64,000 bases of DNA, from assembly GCF_002906575.1 (NCBI RefSeq), contig NZ_CP026309.1:1054001-1118000 (forward strand), given 5' to 3'. The first letter of the stretch is position 1, and each line of letters starts with the position of its first letter. This DNA comes from Salinigranum rubrum (GTDB lineage Archaea; Halobacteriota; Halobacteria; Halobacteriales; Haloferacaceae). The position numbers and the translations under genes were made by a program. The notes beneath the pieces were generated by a model. That model was not told the origin of the DNA. It did no database searches and saw only the letters and a list, made by a program, of their open reading frames with translations. Below, piece by piece: positions 23,250 through 31,167 of the stretch.

Positions 23250-25684
23250 GCCGGTTCGCCCCCCGTTTCTTCGGTCGAGTCATACGCCCGCCGGGAGTTC
23301 ACGACGACGACGAGACTGCTCGTGGCCATCGCGACGGCGGCGAACAGCGGATTCAGGAGGCCGACCGCCGCGAGCGGGACGGCGACGACGTTGTAGAGGA
23401 ACGCCCAGCCGAGGTTCTCCCTGATGCGCCGCCGGGTGGCCCGCGTCACGTCGAAGACGGTTTCGACGGTGCGGAGGTCGTCGGTCGTGACGACGGCGTC
23501 GGCGGCGTCGACGGCGAGCGGCGTCCCCGATTCGAGGGCGATGCCGAGGTCCGCGGCGGCGAGCGCCGGGGCGTCGTTGCTCCCGTCGCCGACGAACACC
23601 ACGCCTCCCTCATCTCGGAGGCGCTCGACGAGCGCGACCTTCGCCTCGGGTCGGGTGTCCGCGAACACCTCGCTGACCCCGTCGTGGGCCGCGAACGGGG
23701 CCGTCGCCGCCTCGCCGTCGCCCGTGACGACGACGACACGGTGGTCGCGGGAGAGCGCGTCGACGACGGCTTCCCACTCGGGTCTGGGCTCGTCGCCCGC
23801 GACGACGAGTCCCCGCGCGTCCCCGTCCCAGCCGACGAGCGCCGGCACCGCCCCCGCCTCGCGTGTCTCTGTTGCTCGTCGGCCGAGTTCCTCGGGGACG
23901 CCCCATCCCCGGGCCGCGAAGAGGTCGGCGCTCCCGACGAGCGCCTCGCGTCCGCCGACGGTGCCCGAGACGCCCCGCCCGGGGTGGGTCTCGACGTCGG
24001 TGACCGTCCCCCGGCCGCCGTCCGGTGTTGCCGCCTGCTGCTCGCTCGGGGGTTCGGCCCGGTTCGCTCGTCCGTCGCGCTCCGCCCGCGCGACGATGGC
24101 GTCCGCGACGGGATGGTCCGCGAACCGTTCGAGCGCCGCCGCCACCGCGAGCGTCCCGTCGTCGCCCTCGACCGCGTGGACCGCCATCCGGCCGGTCGTC
24201 AGCGTCCCCGTCTTGTCGAATGCGACGGTCTCGGTCTCGTCGGCCCGCTCGAACAGTTCGCCCGAGCGGACGACGACGCCCCGCGAGAGCGCCTCTCGAA
24301 CCCCTCCGGCAACGGCCATCGGCGTCGCCAGCCCGAGCGCGCAGGGACAGGAGACGACGAGGACGGTGAGGCCGGTCAAAAGCGCGTTCGTGGGCGTGGC
24401 CCCGAGCGCGAGGTGTGCGCCCGCGGCGACGACGGCGAGCGCGAAGACCAGCGGGACGAACACGCCCGCGAGCCGGTCGGCGAGCCGCTGTGCGCCCGAC
24501 CGAGTCCGGAGGCTCCACTGGAGTTCGACGAGACGGTCGAGCGTCCGGGTCGCCTCGGCGTCCGCGGCGACGACCAGTCCCCCCTCTCTGAGGCGCGACC
24601 CCCCGAGGACGCTGTCACCGACCTCCCGGCGAACGGGGCGAGACTCGCCGGTGACGAGCGACTCGTCGACCGCGCCCGACCCCTCGCTGACGACGCCGTC
24701 GACCGGAACGGTCTCGCCCGCCCGGACGACCACCTCGTCGCCCTCTCCGATGCCGTCGAGCGACACCGTCTCGGTTCCCGTCGCCGTCCGCACCCGGGCT
24801 TCGGAAACGCGGCGCTCGGAGAGGTCCGCCAGGCTCCCCGCCGCGGCCTCGCGCAGTCGCTCCTCGTAGTAGCCGCCGATGGAGACGGCGAGCACGACCA
24901 CGACGGTGATGTCGAAGTACAGTTCGTTCGCGCCGGTGAGCGCGAGAAGCGTCGAGTAGACGTAGGCGGTCGTGGCCGCGGTGGCGACGAGGAGGTCCAT
25001 GTTCGGCGACGCCGCTCGGAGACTGACGTACGCACCCCGAAGGATGGGAAAGCCCGTGTAGACCAACACGATCGTCGCCATCACCCAGACGTTGGCGACG
25101 AGGTACGCTCCCGCCGGGGAAGAGACGTCGAACAGGAGGAGCGAGGCGTCGACGCCCAGGTAGGTCGGGTAGAGGAAGAGGACGTACCACAGCATCGTCA
25201 TCATGCCGAAGAAGCCGCCGACGAGGAGGCGACCGACCTGGTCGGAGCTGTCCCGCTCGCGCTCGTCGTCGACGTTCCGGGCGCGGTAGCCGAGGCCGTC
25301 GATTCGCTCGACGAGGTCGTCCGTGTCCGCTCCCGGTTCGTGCGTCACCTTCACCAGCCCCGAGGCGTAACTGGCGTCGGCGTCGTACACGCCGCCGCCT
25401 CGGAGCCGCGATTCGACGAACGCCTCGCAGGTGGCACAGTGCATCCCGTCCACGGCGAGGTACGACTCGACGGCGTCCGACGGCGTTCGCTCGTCGCCGC
25501 CCGCCCCGTCGGCGTCGTCGATTGCTGTGTCGACCTCCTCGGGGGCGAGGTCGGCCGCCGCGGCGTCGTCGAGCGTGCGGGCGACGACGAGACAGCCCTG
25601 ACAGCAGAACGCGCCGTCGACGTCCGGTCCGGTGACGGGTGGGTCGGGCGTCGGCAGGTCACAGAGGGTACAGCGGTCCGTCAT
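23246..25684 (-). CDS. Copper-transporting P-type ATPase, CcoI/FixI-like, 812 aa
   Basis: This is a P1B ATPase that exports or delivers Cu. N-terminal residues 1-35 have a Cys cluster (CTLCDLP, FCCQGCLVVA) as in CcoI/FixI, followed by an HMA domain with GMHCATCEAFVESRL. The membrane ion motif CPCALGLATP marks a Cu(I) pump. Catalytic motifs are DKTGTLTTG (phosphorylated Asp), the TGES-type VTGESRPV and the hinge GDGSNDAPALAAADLGIALE. CcoI-type pumps load copper into heme-copper oxidases. It is 3 bp from the SafE-like gene and about 1.2 kb from the ba3 oxidase operon, which needs CuA and CuB. Confidence 0.93.
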   Translation of the reverse strand: MTDRCTLCDLPTPDPPVTGPDVDGAFCCQGCLVVARTLDDAAAADLAPEEVDTAIDDADGAGGDERTPSDAVESYLAVDGMHCATCEAFVESRLRGGGVYDADASYASGLVKVTHEPGADTDDLVERIDGLGYRARNVDDERERDSSDQVGRLLVGGFFGMMTMLWYVLFLYPTYLGVDASLLLFDVSSPAGAYLVANVWVMATIVLVYTGFPILRGAYVSLRAASPNMDLLVATAATTAYVYSTLLALTGANELYFDITVVVVLAVSIGGYYEERLREAAAGSLADLSERRVSEARVRTATGTETVSLDGIGEGDEVVVRAGETVPVDGVVSEGSGAVDESLVTGESRPVRREVGDSVLGGSRLREGGLVVAADAEATRTLDRLVELQWSLRTRSGAQRLADRLAGVFVPLVFALAVVAAGAHLALGATPTNALLTGLTVLVVSCPCALGLATPMAVAGGVREALSRGVVVRSGELFERADETETVAFDKTGTLTTGRMAVHAVEGDDGTLAVAAALERFADHPVADAIVARAERDGRANRAEPPSEQQAATPDGGRGTVTDVETHPGRGVSGTVGGREALVGSADLFAARGWGVPEELGRRATETREAGAVPALVGWDGDARGLVVAGDEPRPEWEAVVDALSRDHRVVVVTGDGEAATAPFAAHDGVSEVFADTRPEAKVALVERLRDEGGVVFVGDGSNDAPALAAADLGIALESGTPLAVDAADAVVTTDDLRTVETVFDVTRATRRRIRENLGWAFLYNVVAVPLAAVGLLNPLFAAVAMATSSLVVVVNSRRAYDSTEETGGEPA

Positions 25685-25687
25685 GGG

Positions 25688-26494
25688 TCATCCGAGCGGC
25701 TGGTAGACGGGAATCTCGACGTGCGGGAGCACGTCGACCCCGAGCAGCATCAGTCCGTGTGCGAGCGGCACGTAGCCCAACAGGATGAACGCGACGCCGA
25801 GCACGCGGTGGAGCCGCGCGCGGTTCGCGGGCGCGACGTCGCCGAGCGCGCCCACGGCGAGTCCCGAGGCGAACAGCGTCGGGAACGTCCCGATGCCGAC
25901 CAGACCGAGCGAGACCGCACCGGCGACCGGCGACCCCCGAGCGAGCGCGTACAGGTAGACGGGGTAGAGGATGGGACAGGGGAGGAGGGCGTGGACCATC
26001 CCGAGCCCGACGATGCGCGGCCCGCCCACCCAGCGGTCGACCCGGGCGGTCAGCGCCGCCGACACGTGGGAGAAGACGCCGGTGAGGCCGGGAATCGAGG
26101 GCGTGTGCCCCCGGCCGGTGCGTCCGGAGACGTAGGTCGCGCCGGTGACGAGGATGAACGCGCCGGCGGCGACGCCGACGACGCCCCGGACCGGGGTGGC
26201 GACGCGCGCGAACGAGGCGGCGTCGAAGACGACCACCCCGACGCCGCCGAGGAGGAAGCCCGCGAGGGCGTAGCCGGCCGTCCGGCCCAGGTTGAACAGC
26301 GCGTGCTGGCGGACCTCTCTCCTCTTCGTCGACGAGTCCATCCGGTCGGCGTACAGCCCGACGAGCGGGCCGCACATCCCGAGACAGTGCGCCCCGCCGA
26401 GCAGACCGATGAGGAGGAAGATGACCAGTTCGGGGGCGGCGACGCCAGTCACGGCGACGAACTCACCGGCGAGGCTCCCACCGAGCGCGACCAC
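25688..26494 (-). CDS. SafE/DsbD-like membrane protein of the copper-supply group, 268 aa
   Basis: It has six membrane segments with Cys motifs GGAHCLGMCGPLVGLY in the first and MVHALLPCPILYPVYLY in the fourth, the paired-Cys pattern of the DsbD-core/SafE family next to ccoGHIS genes. Its partners are the CcoI-like ATPase downstream (3 bp) and a small membrane protein upstream (6 bp). The start is GTG at 26492-26494. Likely role: copper or redox handling for oxidase assembly; sulfite export is a family label, not evidence here. Confidence 0.85.
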   Translation of the reverse strand: MVALGGSLAGEFVAVTGVAAPELVIFLLIGLLGGAHCLGMCGPLVGLYADRMDSSTKRREVRQHALFNLGRTAGYALAGFLLGGVGVVVFDAASFARVATPVRGVVGVAAGAFILVTGATYVSGRTGRGHTPSIPGLTGVFSHVSAALTARVDRWVGGPRIVGLGMVHALLPCPILYPVYLYALARGSPVAGAVSLGLVGIGTFPTLFASGLAVGALGDVAPANRARLHRVLGVAFILLGYVPLAHGLMLLGVDVLPHVEIPVYQPLG

Positions 26495-26500
26495 CGAGCG

Positions 26501-26698
26501 TCACCCCTGTGACGGGCGGACGGTGTCCTCTGAGGGCGAGAACATCAAGAAGAGCGCGAGGCCGATGATGAGGACGCTCACCAGCGACAGCGCGACGACG
26601 AGCGTGTCGTTGAGGAGAATGAACACGGCCACGGGCAACAGCGCGAGCAGTGCGAGCACGACCGCGGTGCGAAGGTCCCAGTTCGTCGGGAGGCTCAT
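26501..26698 (-). CDS. Small two-helix membrane protein, 65 aa
   Basis: It has a short start (MSLPTNWDLRTA) and two hydrophobic segments (VVLALLALLPVAVFILLND and LVVALSLVSVLIIGLALFLM) with a polar tail (SPSEDTVRPSQG). It is the first gene of the copper-supply run and is divergent from the halocyanin-oxidase operon across 167 bp, which suggests shared regulation. It resembles the small CcoS/CcoQ-like accessory proteins by place and size only. Function unknown. Confidence 0.7.
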   Translation of the reverse strand: MSLPTNWDLRTAVVLALLALLPVAVFILLNDTLVVALSLVSVLIIGLALFLMFSPSEDTVRPSQG

Positions 26699-26865
26699 AC
26701 CCGTCGGTAACCCGCCACGGGCTAATAAAAGCCGCTCCGATTCCCAGCGCTCGGGAGCATCGTGGAGGAATTCCGACGACGGCAGCCCGCTTAAGCTCTT
26801 TGTCGGTTGTAGGGTGTTGGTAACCCCGGAAACACTTTAGGGGATTGTCTGTGGACTGCACGACT

Positions 26866-26925
26866 ATGGCACAGAACGCTGTCGATGTGTCGGGACCGTT
26901 CCTTCGGGGAGGTGGCAAGCGATGA
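26866..26925 (+). CDS. Leader micro-ORF, 19 codons, coupled to the oxidase halocyanin
   Basis: The micro-ORF encodes MAQNAVDVSGPFLRGGGKR with its stop overlapping the halocyanin ATG (ATGA). A TATA-like tttagg lies about 28 nt before its ATG, so it would be the leaderless first cistron. The sequence ggaggtgg within it lies about 8 nt before the next ATG as a Shine-Dalgarno site. It could support initiation on the internal cistron. It may alternatively be non-coding. Confidence 0.45.
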   Translation: MAQNAVDVSGPFLRGGGKR

Positions 26926-28109
26926 GTGGACAGACGCGCCGCGACGTGCTCCGCGGCGGCCTCGCCGCGGGCGCGACGGCGCTTGGAGCCGGTGCCGCAT
27001 CGACTCCCGCGGCCGCACAGGGAGGCGACTACGACGGCTGGCTCTCCGACGTCGACAACTACGACGGGACGACGGAGGACCTCACGGGGCAGGAGTCGGT
27101 CGAAATCGAGGTGGGCGCACAGGGCAACGGCGGCACCTTCGCGTTCGCTCCGCCGGCGGTGCGGGTGAGTCCGGGGACGACGGTGACGTTCAACTGGACG
27201 TCGAACACCCACAACGTCCTCCTCGAAGAGCAACCCGAGGCGTCCGGCTGGGAGGGGCACGCGCCCATCGAGAACACGGGCTTCACGCTCGAACACACGT
27301 TCGAGGTCGAAGGCGTCTACAAGTACTACTGCGAGCCACACCTCTCGCTCGGGATGAAGGGCGTCGTCGTCGTCGAAGAGAGCGCCGACGGCCCCGTGGT
27401 CGAAGCCGAGTACGGCGACTGGTTCGCCGACGTCGACAACTTCGACGGCACGACGGAGAACCTCACGGGCGAGGAGTCGGTCGAAGTCGAGGTGGGCGCA
27501 CAGGGCAACGGCGGCACCTTCGCGTTCGCTCCGCCGGCGGTGCGGGTGAGTCCGGGGACGACGGTGACGTTCAACTGGACGTCGAACACCCACAACGTCC
27601 TCGTCGAGCAACAGCCCGACGGCGGGGGCTGGGAGGGGCACGCGCCCATCGAGAACACGGGCTTCACGTACGAGCACACGTTCGAGACGCCCGGCGTCTA
27701 CACCTACTACTGCGAGCCGCACCTCTCGCTCGGGATGAAGGGCGCTGTCGTCGTCGGTGCCGCCCCGGGCGGCGGCGCGGAGGGCGAGGGCGAGGCTTCA
27801 GCGGGCGCTATTCGGCTGCTGCAGATCACGCAGGGCCTCCTCAGCGTGGTCTTCCTCGCCATCCTCGGCGTGGTCGCGTACGTCGCCATCAACCAGAACC
27901 GGTACCCGACGGCCGAACCCGACGTTCCCGACCGCGAACCGGTCGCGGAGGCGGCGTTCGAGGAGCCACAGGTCGAACTCGAACACGACGACTTCGACCC
28001 CGTCGGGACGTTCACGGTCATCCTGGGGTACTTCGCCATCCTCGTCCTGATGTGGGTGTTCATGTACTTCGTGGAGTTCCTCGGCAACGGTCCAACGGTG
28101 GTGGGATAA
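26922..28109 (+). CDS. Two-domain halocyanin with C-terminal membrane anchor (ba3 oxidase operon), 395 aa
   Basis: The Tat signal MSGQTRRDVLRGGLAAGA ends near AAAQ. Two cupredoxin domains (residues about 30-155 and 160-285) each have a His ligand (SNTHNVL) and the Cys-x3-His-x4-Met loop (YYCEPHLSLGM). Two membrane segments follow (ITQGLLSVVFLAILGVVAYV and VILGYFAILVLMWVFMYFV). It is likely the electron donor to the CuA subunit encoded 1 bp downstream. The two domains are nearly identical in protein and share 116 bp of identical DNA, a sign of recent duplication or gene conversion. Start overlaps a micro-ORF. Confidence 0.9.
   Translation: MSGQTRRDVLRGGLAAGATALGAGAASTPAAAQGGDYDGWLSDVDNYDGTTEDLTGQESVEIEVGAQGNGGTFAFAPPAVRVSPGTTVTFNWTSNTHNVLLEEQPEASGWEGHAPIENTGFTLEHTFEVEGVYKYYCEPHLSLGMKGVVVVEESADGPVVEAEYGDWFADVDNFDGTTENLTGEESVEVEVGAQGNGGTFAFAPPAVRVSPGTTVTFNWTSNTHNVLVEQQPDGGGWEGHAPIENTGFTYEHTFETPGVYTYYCEPHLSLGMKGAVVVGAAPGGGAEGEGEASAGAIRLLQITQGLLSVVFLAILGVVAYVAINQNRYPTAEPDVPDREPVAEAAFEEPQVELEHDDFDPVGTFTVILGYFAILVLMWVFMYFVEFLGNGPTVVG
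27106..27602. repeat. 116-bp perfect direct repeat inside the halocyanin gene (27106-27221 and 27487-27602)
   Basis: The blocks from tcgaggtgggcgcac to cacaacgtcctc are identical in both copies, with a period of 381 bp (127 codons, one domain). A second shorter shared block starts tgggaggggcacgcg. Recombination between them would delete exactly one copper domain in frame. Confidence 0.9.
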
Positions 28110-28110
28110 G

Positions 28111-28686
28111 ATGGAGATACACCGATTCGAGAAGCTCTGGGTCGCACTGGCACTCCTGCTCATCGTCGGCTTCATCGGCACCGTCACGTACGGCGCCGTC
28201 GGGGCCGGGGTGAAGATGGTCGACGAGAGCGGCGGAACCGTCGACGCCAACGCGCTGAACGACCACCCGCGCTTCGGCGAGCCCGGAACGTATCAGGTGG
28301 GAGAGAACGAGTACGAGGTGTACGTCGTCGCCCGGCAGTTCCTCTTCGAGCCCGGAACGAACGAGCCGATCCGCGTGCCGGCGGGGTCGACGGTGACGTT
28401 CCACATCACGTCGAGCGACGTCATCCACGGCTTCGAGGTCGCCGGAACGAACATCAACACGATGGTGATTCCCGGGCAGGTGACGCAGATCACTGTCCGG
28501 TTCGAAGAGTCGAGAAGCTACGGGATCATCTGCCACGAGTACTGCGGGGCGGCCCACCACACGATGGAGGGACAGCTCCAGGTCGTACCGCCGTCGGACT
28601 TCTCCAGCGCCGACCTGCAGAACCCCGCGGTCGCCGACCGGGACGCCCCCGTGAACGATGCGGACACCGAGGAGGAAGACGAATAA
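28111..28686 (+). CDS. Cytochrome c oxidase subunit II, CuA protein (ba3 type), 191 aa
   Basis: It has one N-terminal membrane helix (WVALALLLIVGFIGTVTYG) and an outside cupredoxin domain. CuA ligands are visible: His in DVIHGFEVAG, then Cys-x3-Cys-x3-His...Met in IICHEYCGAAHHTMEG. A single helix and short length fit ba3-type subunit II. It accepts electrons from the halocyanin upstream (1 bp gap) and passes them to subunit I, whose ATG overlaps its stop (TAATG). A low-complexity acidic tail ends the protein. Confidence 0.94.
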   Translation: MEIHRFEKLWVALALLLIVGFIGTVTYGAVGAGVKMVDESGGTVDANALNDHPRFGEPGTYQVGENEYEVYVVARQFLFEPGTNEPIRVPAGSTVTFHITSSDVIHGFEVAGTNINTMVIPGQVTQITVRFEESRSYGIICHEYCGAAHHTMEGQLQVVPPSDFSSADLQNPAVADRDAPVNDADTEEEDE

Positions 28687-30413
28687 TGGCTTTCGCAGAC
28701 GAGTACAAAGAGACGGCCGGTGAAGCGATTCCGATAGACAGAGAGGCGTTCGTCGACCAGTACCCCCACGACGCGTTCATCGTCCGGCTGAACCTCGCGG
28801 TGGCGTTCGGCGCGCTCGGCGTCGGTGGCCTCTTCGGCCTCATCCAGGCGCTCCACCGGACGGGCATCTACCGCGGGTTCGTCTCGTCGGCGGACTACTA
28901 CACCCTCTTGACGGGCCACGGCGTCCTGCTCGCGCTGGTGTTCACGACGTTCTTCATCACCGGTATCTTCTCGTGGGCGGTCGTCGCGAGCCTCGACGAG
29001 AAACTGAGCGAGCGGCTGTCGAAACTGTGGTTCGGCACGATGTTCGTCGGCACGCTCCTGGCCGGGTTCGCCATCGTCGGCGGACTGACGGGAGGGCCGG
29101 TGAGCGCCGACGTCCTCTTCACGTTCTACGCGCCGATGGCGGCGAGCCCGATTTTCTACCTCGGGGCGGCGCTGCTCATCGTCGGCTCGTGGGTCGCCGG
29201 GGTCGACTGGTTCCTCGCCTACCGCAGGTGGCGCGCGGAACACCCCGACGAGCGCATCCCGCTCCGGACGTTCATGGTGCTGTCCACGATGCTCATGTGG
29301 TACATCTCCACCCTGGGGGTGGCCATCGAGGTGGTCGTCTTCCTCCTGCCGTGGTCGCTCGGGCTCATCCCCGCCGTCGACCCCCTCCTGACGAGAACGC
29401 TGTTCTGGTACTTCGGCCACCCGGTCGTGTACTTCTGGCTGATGCCCGCGTACCTGGTGTGGTACACTATTCTCCCCAAACTCTCGGGCGGGCGGCTCTT
29501 CTCGGACCCGCTCGCGCGGGTGGTGTTCATCCTCTTCGTCATCCTCTCGACGCCGGTCGGCTTCCACCACCAGTACGTCGACCCCGGCATCGCCGAGGGC
29601 TTCAAGTTCATCGCGATGACGAACACGATGTTCCTGCTTCTCCCCTCGTTGCTGACCGCGTTCACCGTCGTCGCCTCCATGGAACACGGCGCGAGACAGC
29701 GCGGCGGGACCGGTCGGCTGGGCTGGCTCCGCGCGCTCCCGTGGGACAACCCCGCGTTTTCGGGCTGTGCGCTCGCGGGGCTGATGTTCGCCGCCGGCGG
29801 CTTCTCCGGGATGATCAACGCCGGGATGAACATCAATTACCTCATCCACAACACGCTGTGGGTGCCCGGCCACTTCCACCTCACCGTGGGGACGGCCGCG
29901 GCGCTGACGTTCATGGCCATCACCTACTGGCTCCTCCCACAGGTGACGGGCAAGAACCTCAAACTGAAGACGGTCGCGATGGTCCAGCCGTTCACCTGGT
30001 TCGTCGGCATGACGCTCATGTCGAACGCGATGCACCGCGCGGGGCTCGCGGGCGTCCCCCGGCGCACCGCCGAACCGCAGTACGCGAACGTCGAGTTCGA
30101 GAACGTCATCGGCGGTATCGCGGAGATGCGCCTCCAGATCGCCATCGGCGGGACCATCCTCTTCATCGCCCTCCTGATGTTCCTCGCCGTCGTCGTCGCG
30201 ACGTGGTTCGGCGAGCGGAGCGCGAAACTGGAGGTCAACAGCGAACTCCCGAAGCCGCTGTCGGGGCCCGAACACAGCCCGGTCGTCCTCGACGACCTGC
30301 GCATCTGGGCGCTCATCGCCATCGTCCTCGTCGCCATCGCCTACGGCCCGCCGCTGTGGTCGATGGTCGCTGACGGCCTCTTCGCGCCGGGGAGCCCGCC
30401 GATACCGGTCTGA
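28686..30413 (+). CDS. Cytochrome c oxidase subunit I, heme-copper oxidase (ba3 type), 575 aa
   Basis: It reduces O2 to water and pumps protons. The six His ligands are visible: helix II LLTGHGVLLALVF, the CuB His and cross-link Tyr in FGHPVVYFWLMPAYLVWY, the His pair GFHHQYVDPG, and HFHLTVGTAAAL for the high- and low-spin hemes. The missing K-channel-type Glu (GHPEV replaced by GHPVV) marks the B-family (ba3). Length is normal. It ends about 60 bp before a small membrane protein gene. Copper supply genes are on the other side of the divergent promoter. Confidence 0.95.
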   Translation: MAFADEYKETAGEAIPIDREAFVDQYPHDAFIVRLNLAVAFGALGVGGLFGLIQALHRTGIYRGFVSSADYYTLLTGHGVLLALVFTTFFITGIFSWAVVASLDEKLSERLSKLWFGTMFVGTLLAGFAIVGGLTGGPVSADVLFTFYAPMAASPIFYLGAALLIVGSWVAGVDWFLAYRRWRAEHPDERIPLRTFMVLSTMLMWYISTLGVAIEVVVFLLPWSLGLIPAVDPLLTRTLFWYFGHPVVYFWLMPAYLVWYTILPKLSGGRLFSDPLARVVFILFVILSTPVGFHHQYVDPGIAEGFKFIAMTNTMFLLLPSLLTAFTVVASMEHGARQRGGTGRLGWLRALPWDNPAFSGCALAGLMFAAGGFSGMINAGMNINYLIHNTLWVPGHFHLTVGTAAALTFMAITYWLLPQVTGKNLKLKTVAMVQPFTWFVGMTLMSNAMHRAGLAGVPRRTAEPQYANVEFENVIGGIAEMRLQIAIGGTILFIALLMFLAVVVATWFGERSAKLEVNSELPKPLSGPEHSPVVLDDLRIWALIAIVLVAIAYGPPLWSMVADGLFAPGSPPIPV

Positions 30414-30476
30414 GGTGCTCTCCGGCCTGACGAACCGTTTCCGAACGACGCTGACGCCGCACGTGTCCGTGCGGAC

Positions 30477-31139
30477 GTGACTTCACCCGTGTCAGACGAC
30501 GTGACCACAGAGACGACCGACGCCGACGCCGCCACCGACACCAGCGCCGCCACCGAGGAGGCCGAGGCTCACCGTCGACGGACCATCATCCGACTCCTCG
30601 TCGGTTTCGGCATCGGCATCCCCGTCCTCATCGAACTGGCGACGTTCGCCGGCCTCATCGAGCAGTCGCTGCTCGGCGGCGACGACGGCGACGGTGACGA
30701 AAACGGGAGCGACAGCGAGGCGGCGGACGGGTCGGCCGACGGTGGCTCCGGGACGGCGGCGCCCGGCGAGACGGGCGTCGGCGTCGGCGACGAACTCCTC
30801 CCCGAGACCTCCCAGCGGGAGACGCTGACCGTCGCGTCGTTCCGCGCTGGCGACGACCGGTGGGTGCTCACGCTCGCCGCCGAAGTCGAGAACACCGGGT
30901 CGGAGCCGTACACCGTTCAGTTCGCGTCGCTCCGCTCCCGAGAGGGCCGGCGCGTCGAGGGGGCGCACCAACCCGTGACGGTCCCGTCGGGCGAGACGGG
31001 GCAGGTCACCGGCACCTGGCAGCTTCAGCCCGGGACCCGTCCGGACCGCGTCGTCGTCCGGACGGCGGTCGGCGACGCCGACGCGACCGACCACGAGGTC
31101 GACCTCGGCCGCATCCCGCTGGAGGGGACCAGGCCGTGA
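30477..31139 (+). CDS. Membrane-anchored hypothetical protein downstream of the oxidase, 220 aa
   Basis: A Thr/Asp/Ala-rich start is followed by one membrane segment (IIRLLVGFGIGIPVLIELAT), an acidic Gly/Asp linker and a beta-sandwich domain (RWVLTLAAEVENTGSEPYTV) resembling FxLYD/DUF4352-type repeats. It is probably outside. The starts at 30477 and 30489 are both GTG and equally possible. Placement after cbaA in the same direction suggests a link to oxidase function, but function is unknown. Confidence 0.65.
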   Translation: MTSPVSDDVTTETTDADAATDTSAATEEAEAHRRRTIIRLLVGFGIGIPVLIELATFAGLIEQSLLGGDDGDGDENGSDSEAADGSADGGSGTAAPGETGVGVGDELLPETSQRETLTVASFRAGDDRWVLTLAAEVENTGSEPYTVQFASLRSREGRRVEGAHQPVTVPSGETGQVTGTWQLQPGTRPDRVVVRTAVGDADATDHEVDLGRIPLEGTRP

Positions 31140-31167
31140 CACCGTTCGACTCGACGCGCCGTCGCGT

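Noticed and set aside
23684-26512. 942-codon plus-strand frame
   Set aside because: Antisense of the copper ATPase and SafE-like gene; high-GC codon bias on the minus strand creates it.
26463-27722. 419-codon minus-strand frame with repeated VLDGRVPLPA-type blocks
   Set aside because: It is the antisense of the two-domain halocyanin; the repeats come from the duplicated copper domain.
28518-30275. 585-codon minus-strand frame
   Set aside because: Antisense of cytochrome oxidase subunits; charged low-complexity composition.
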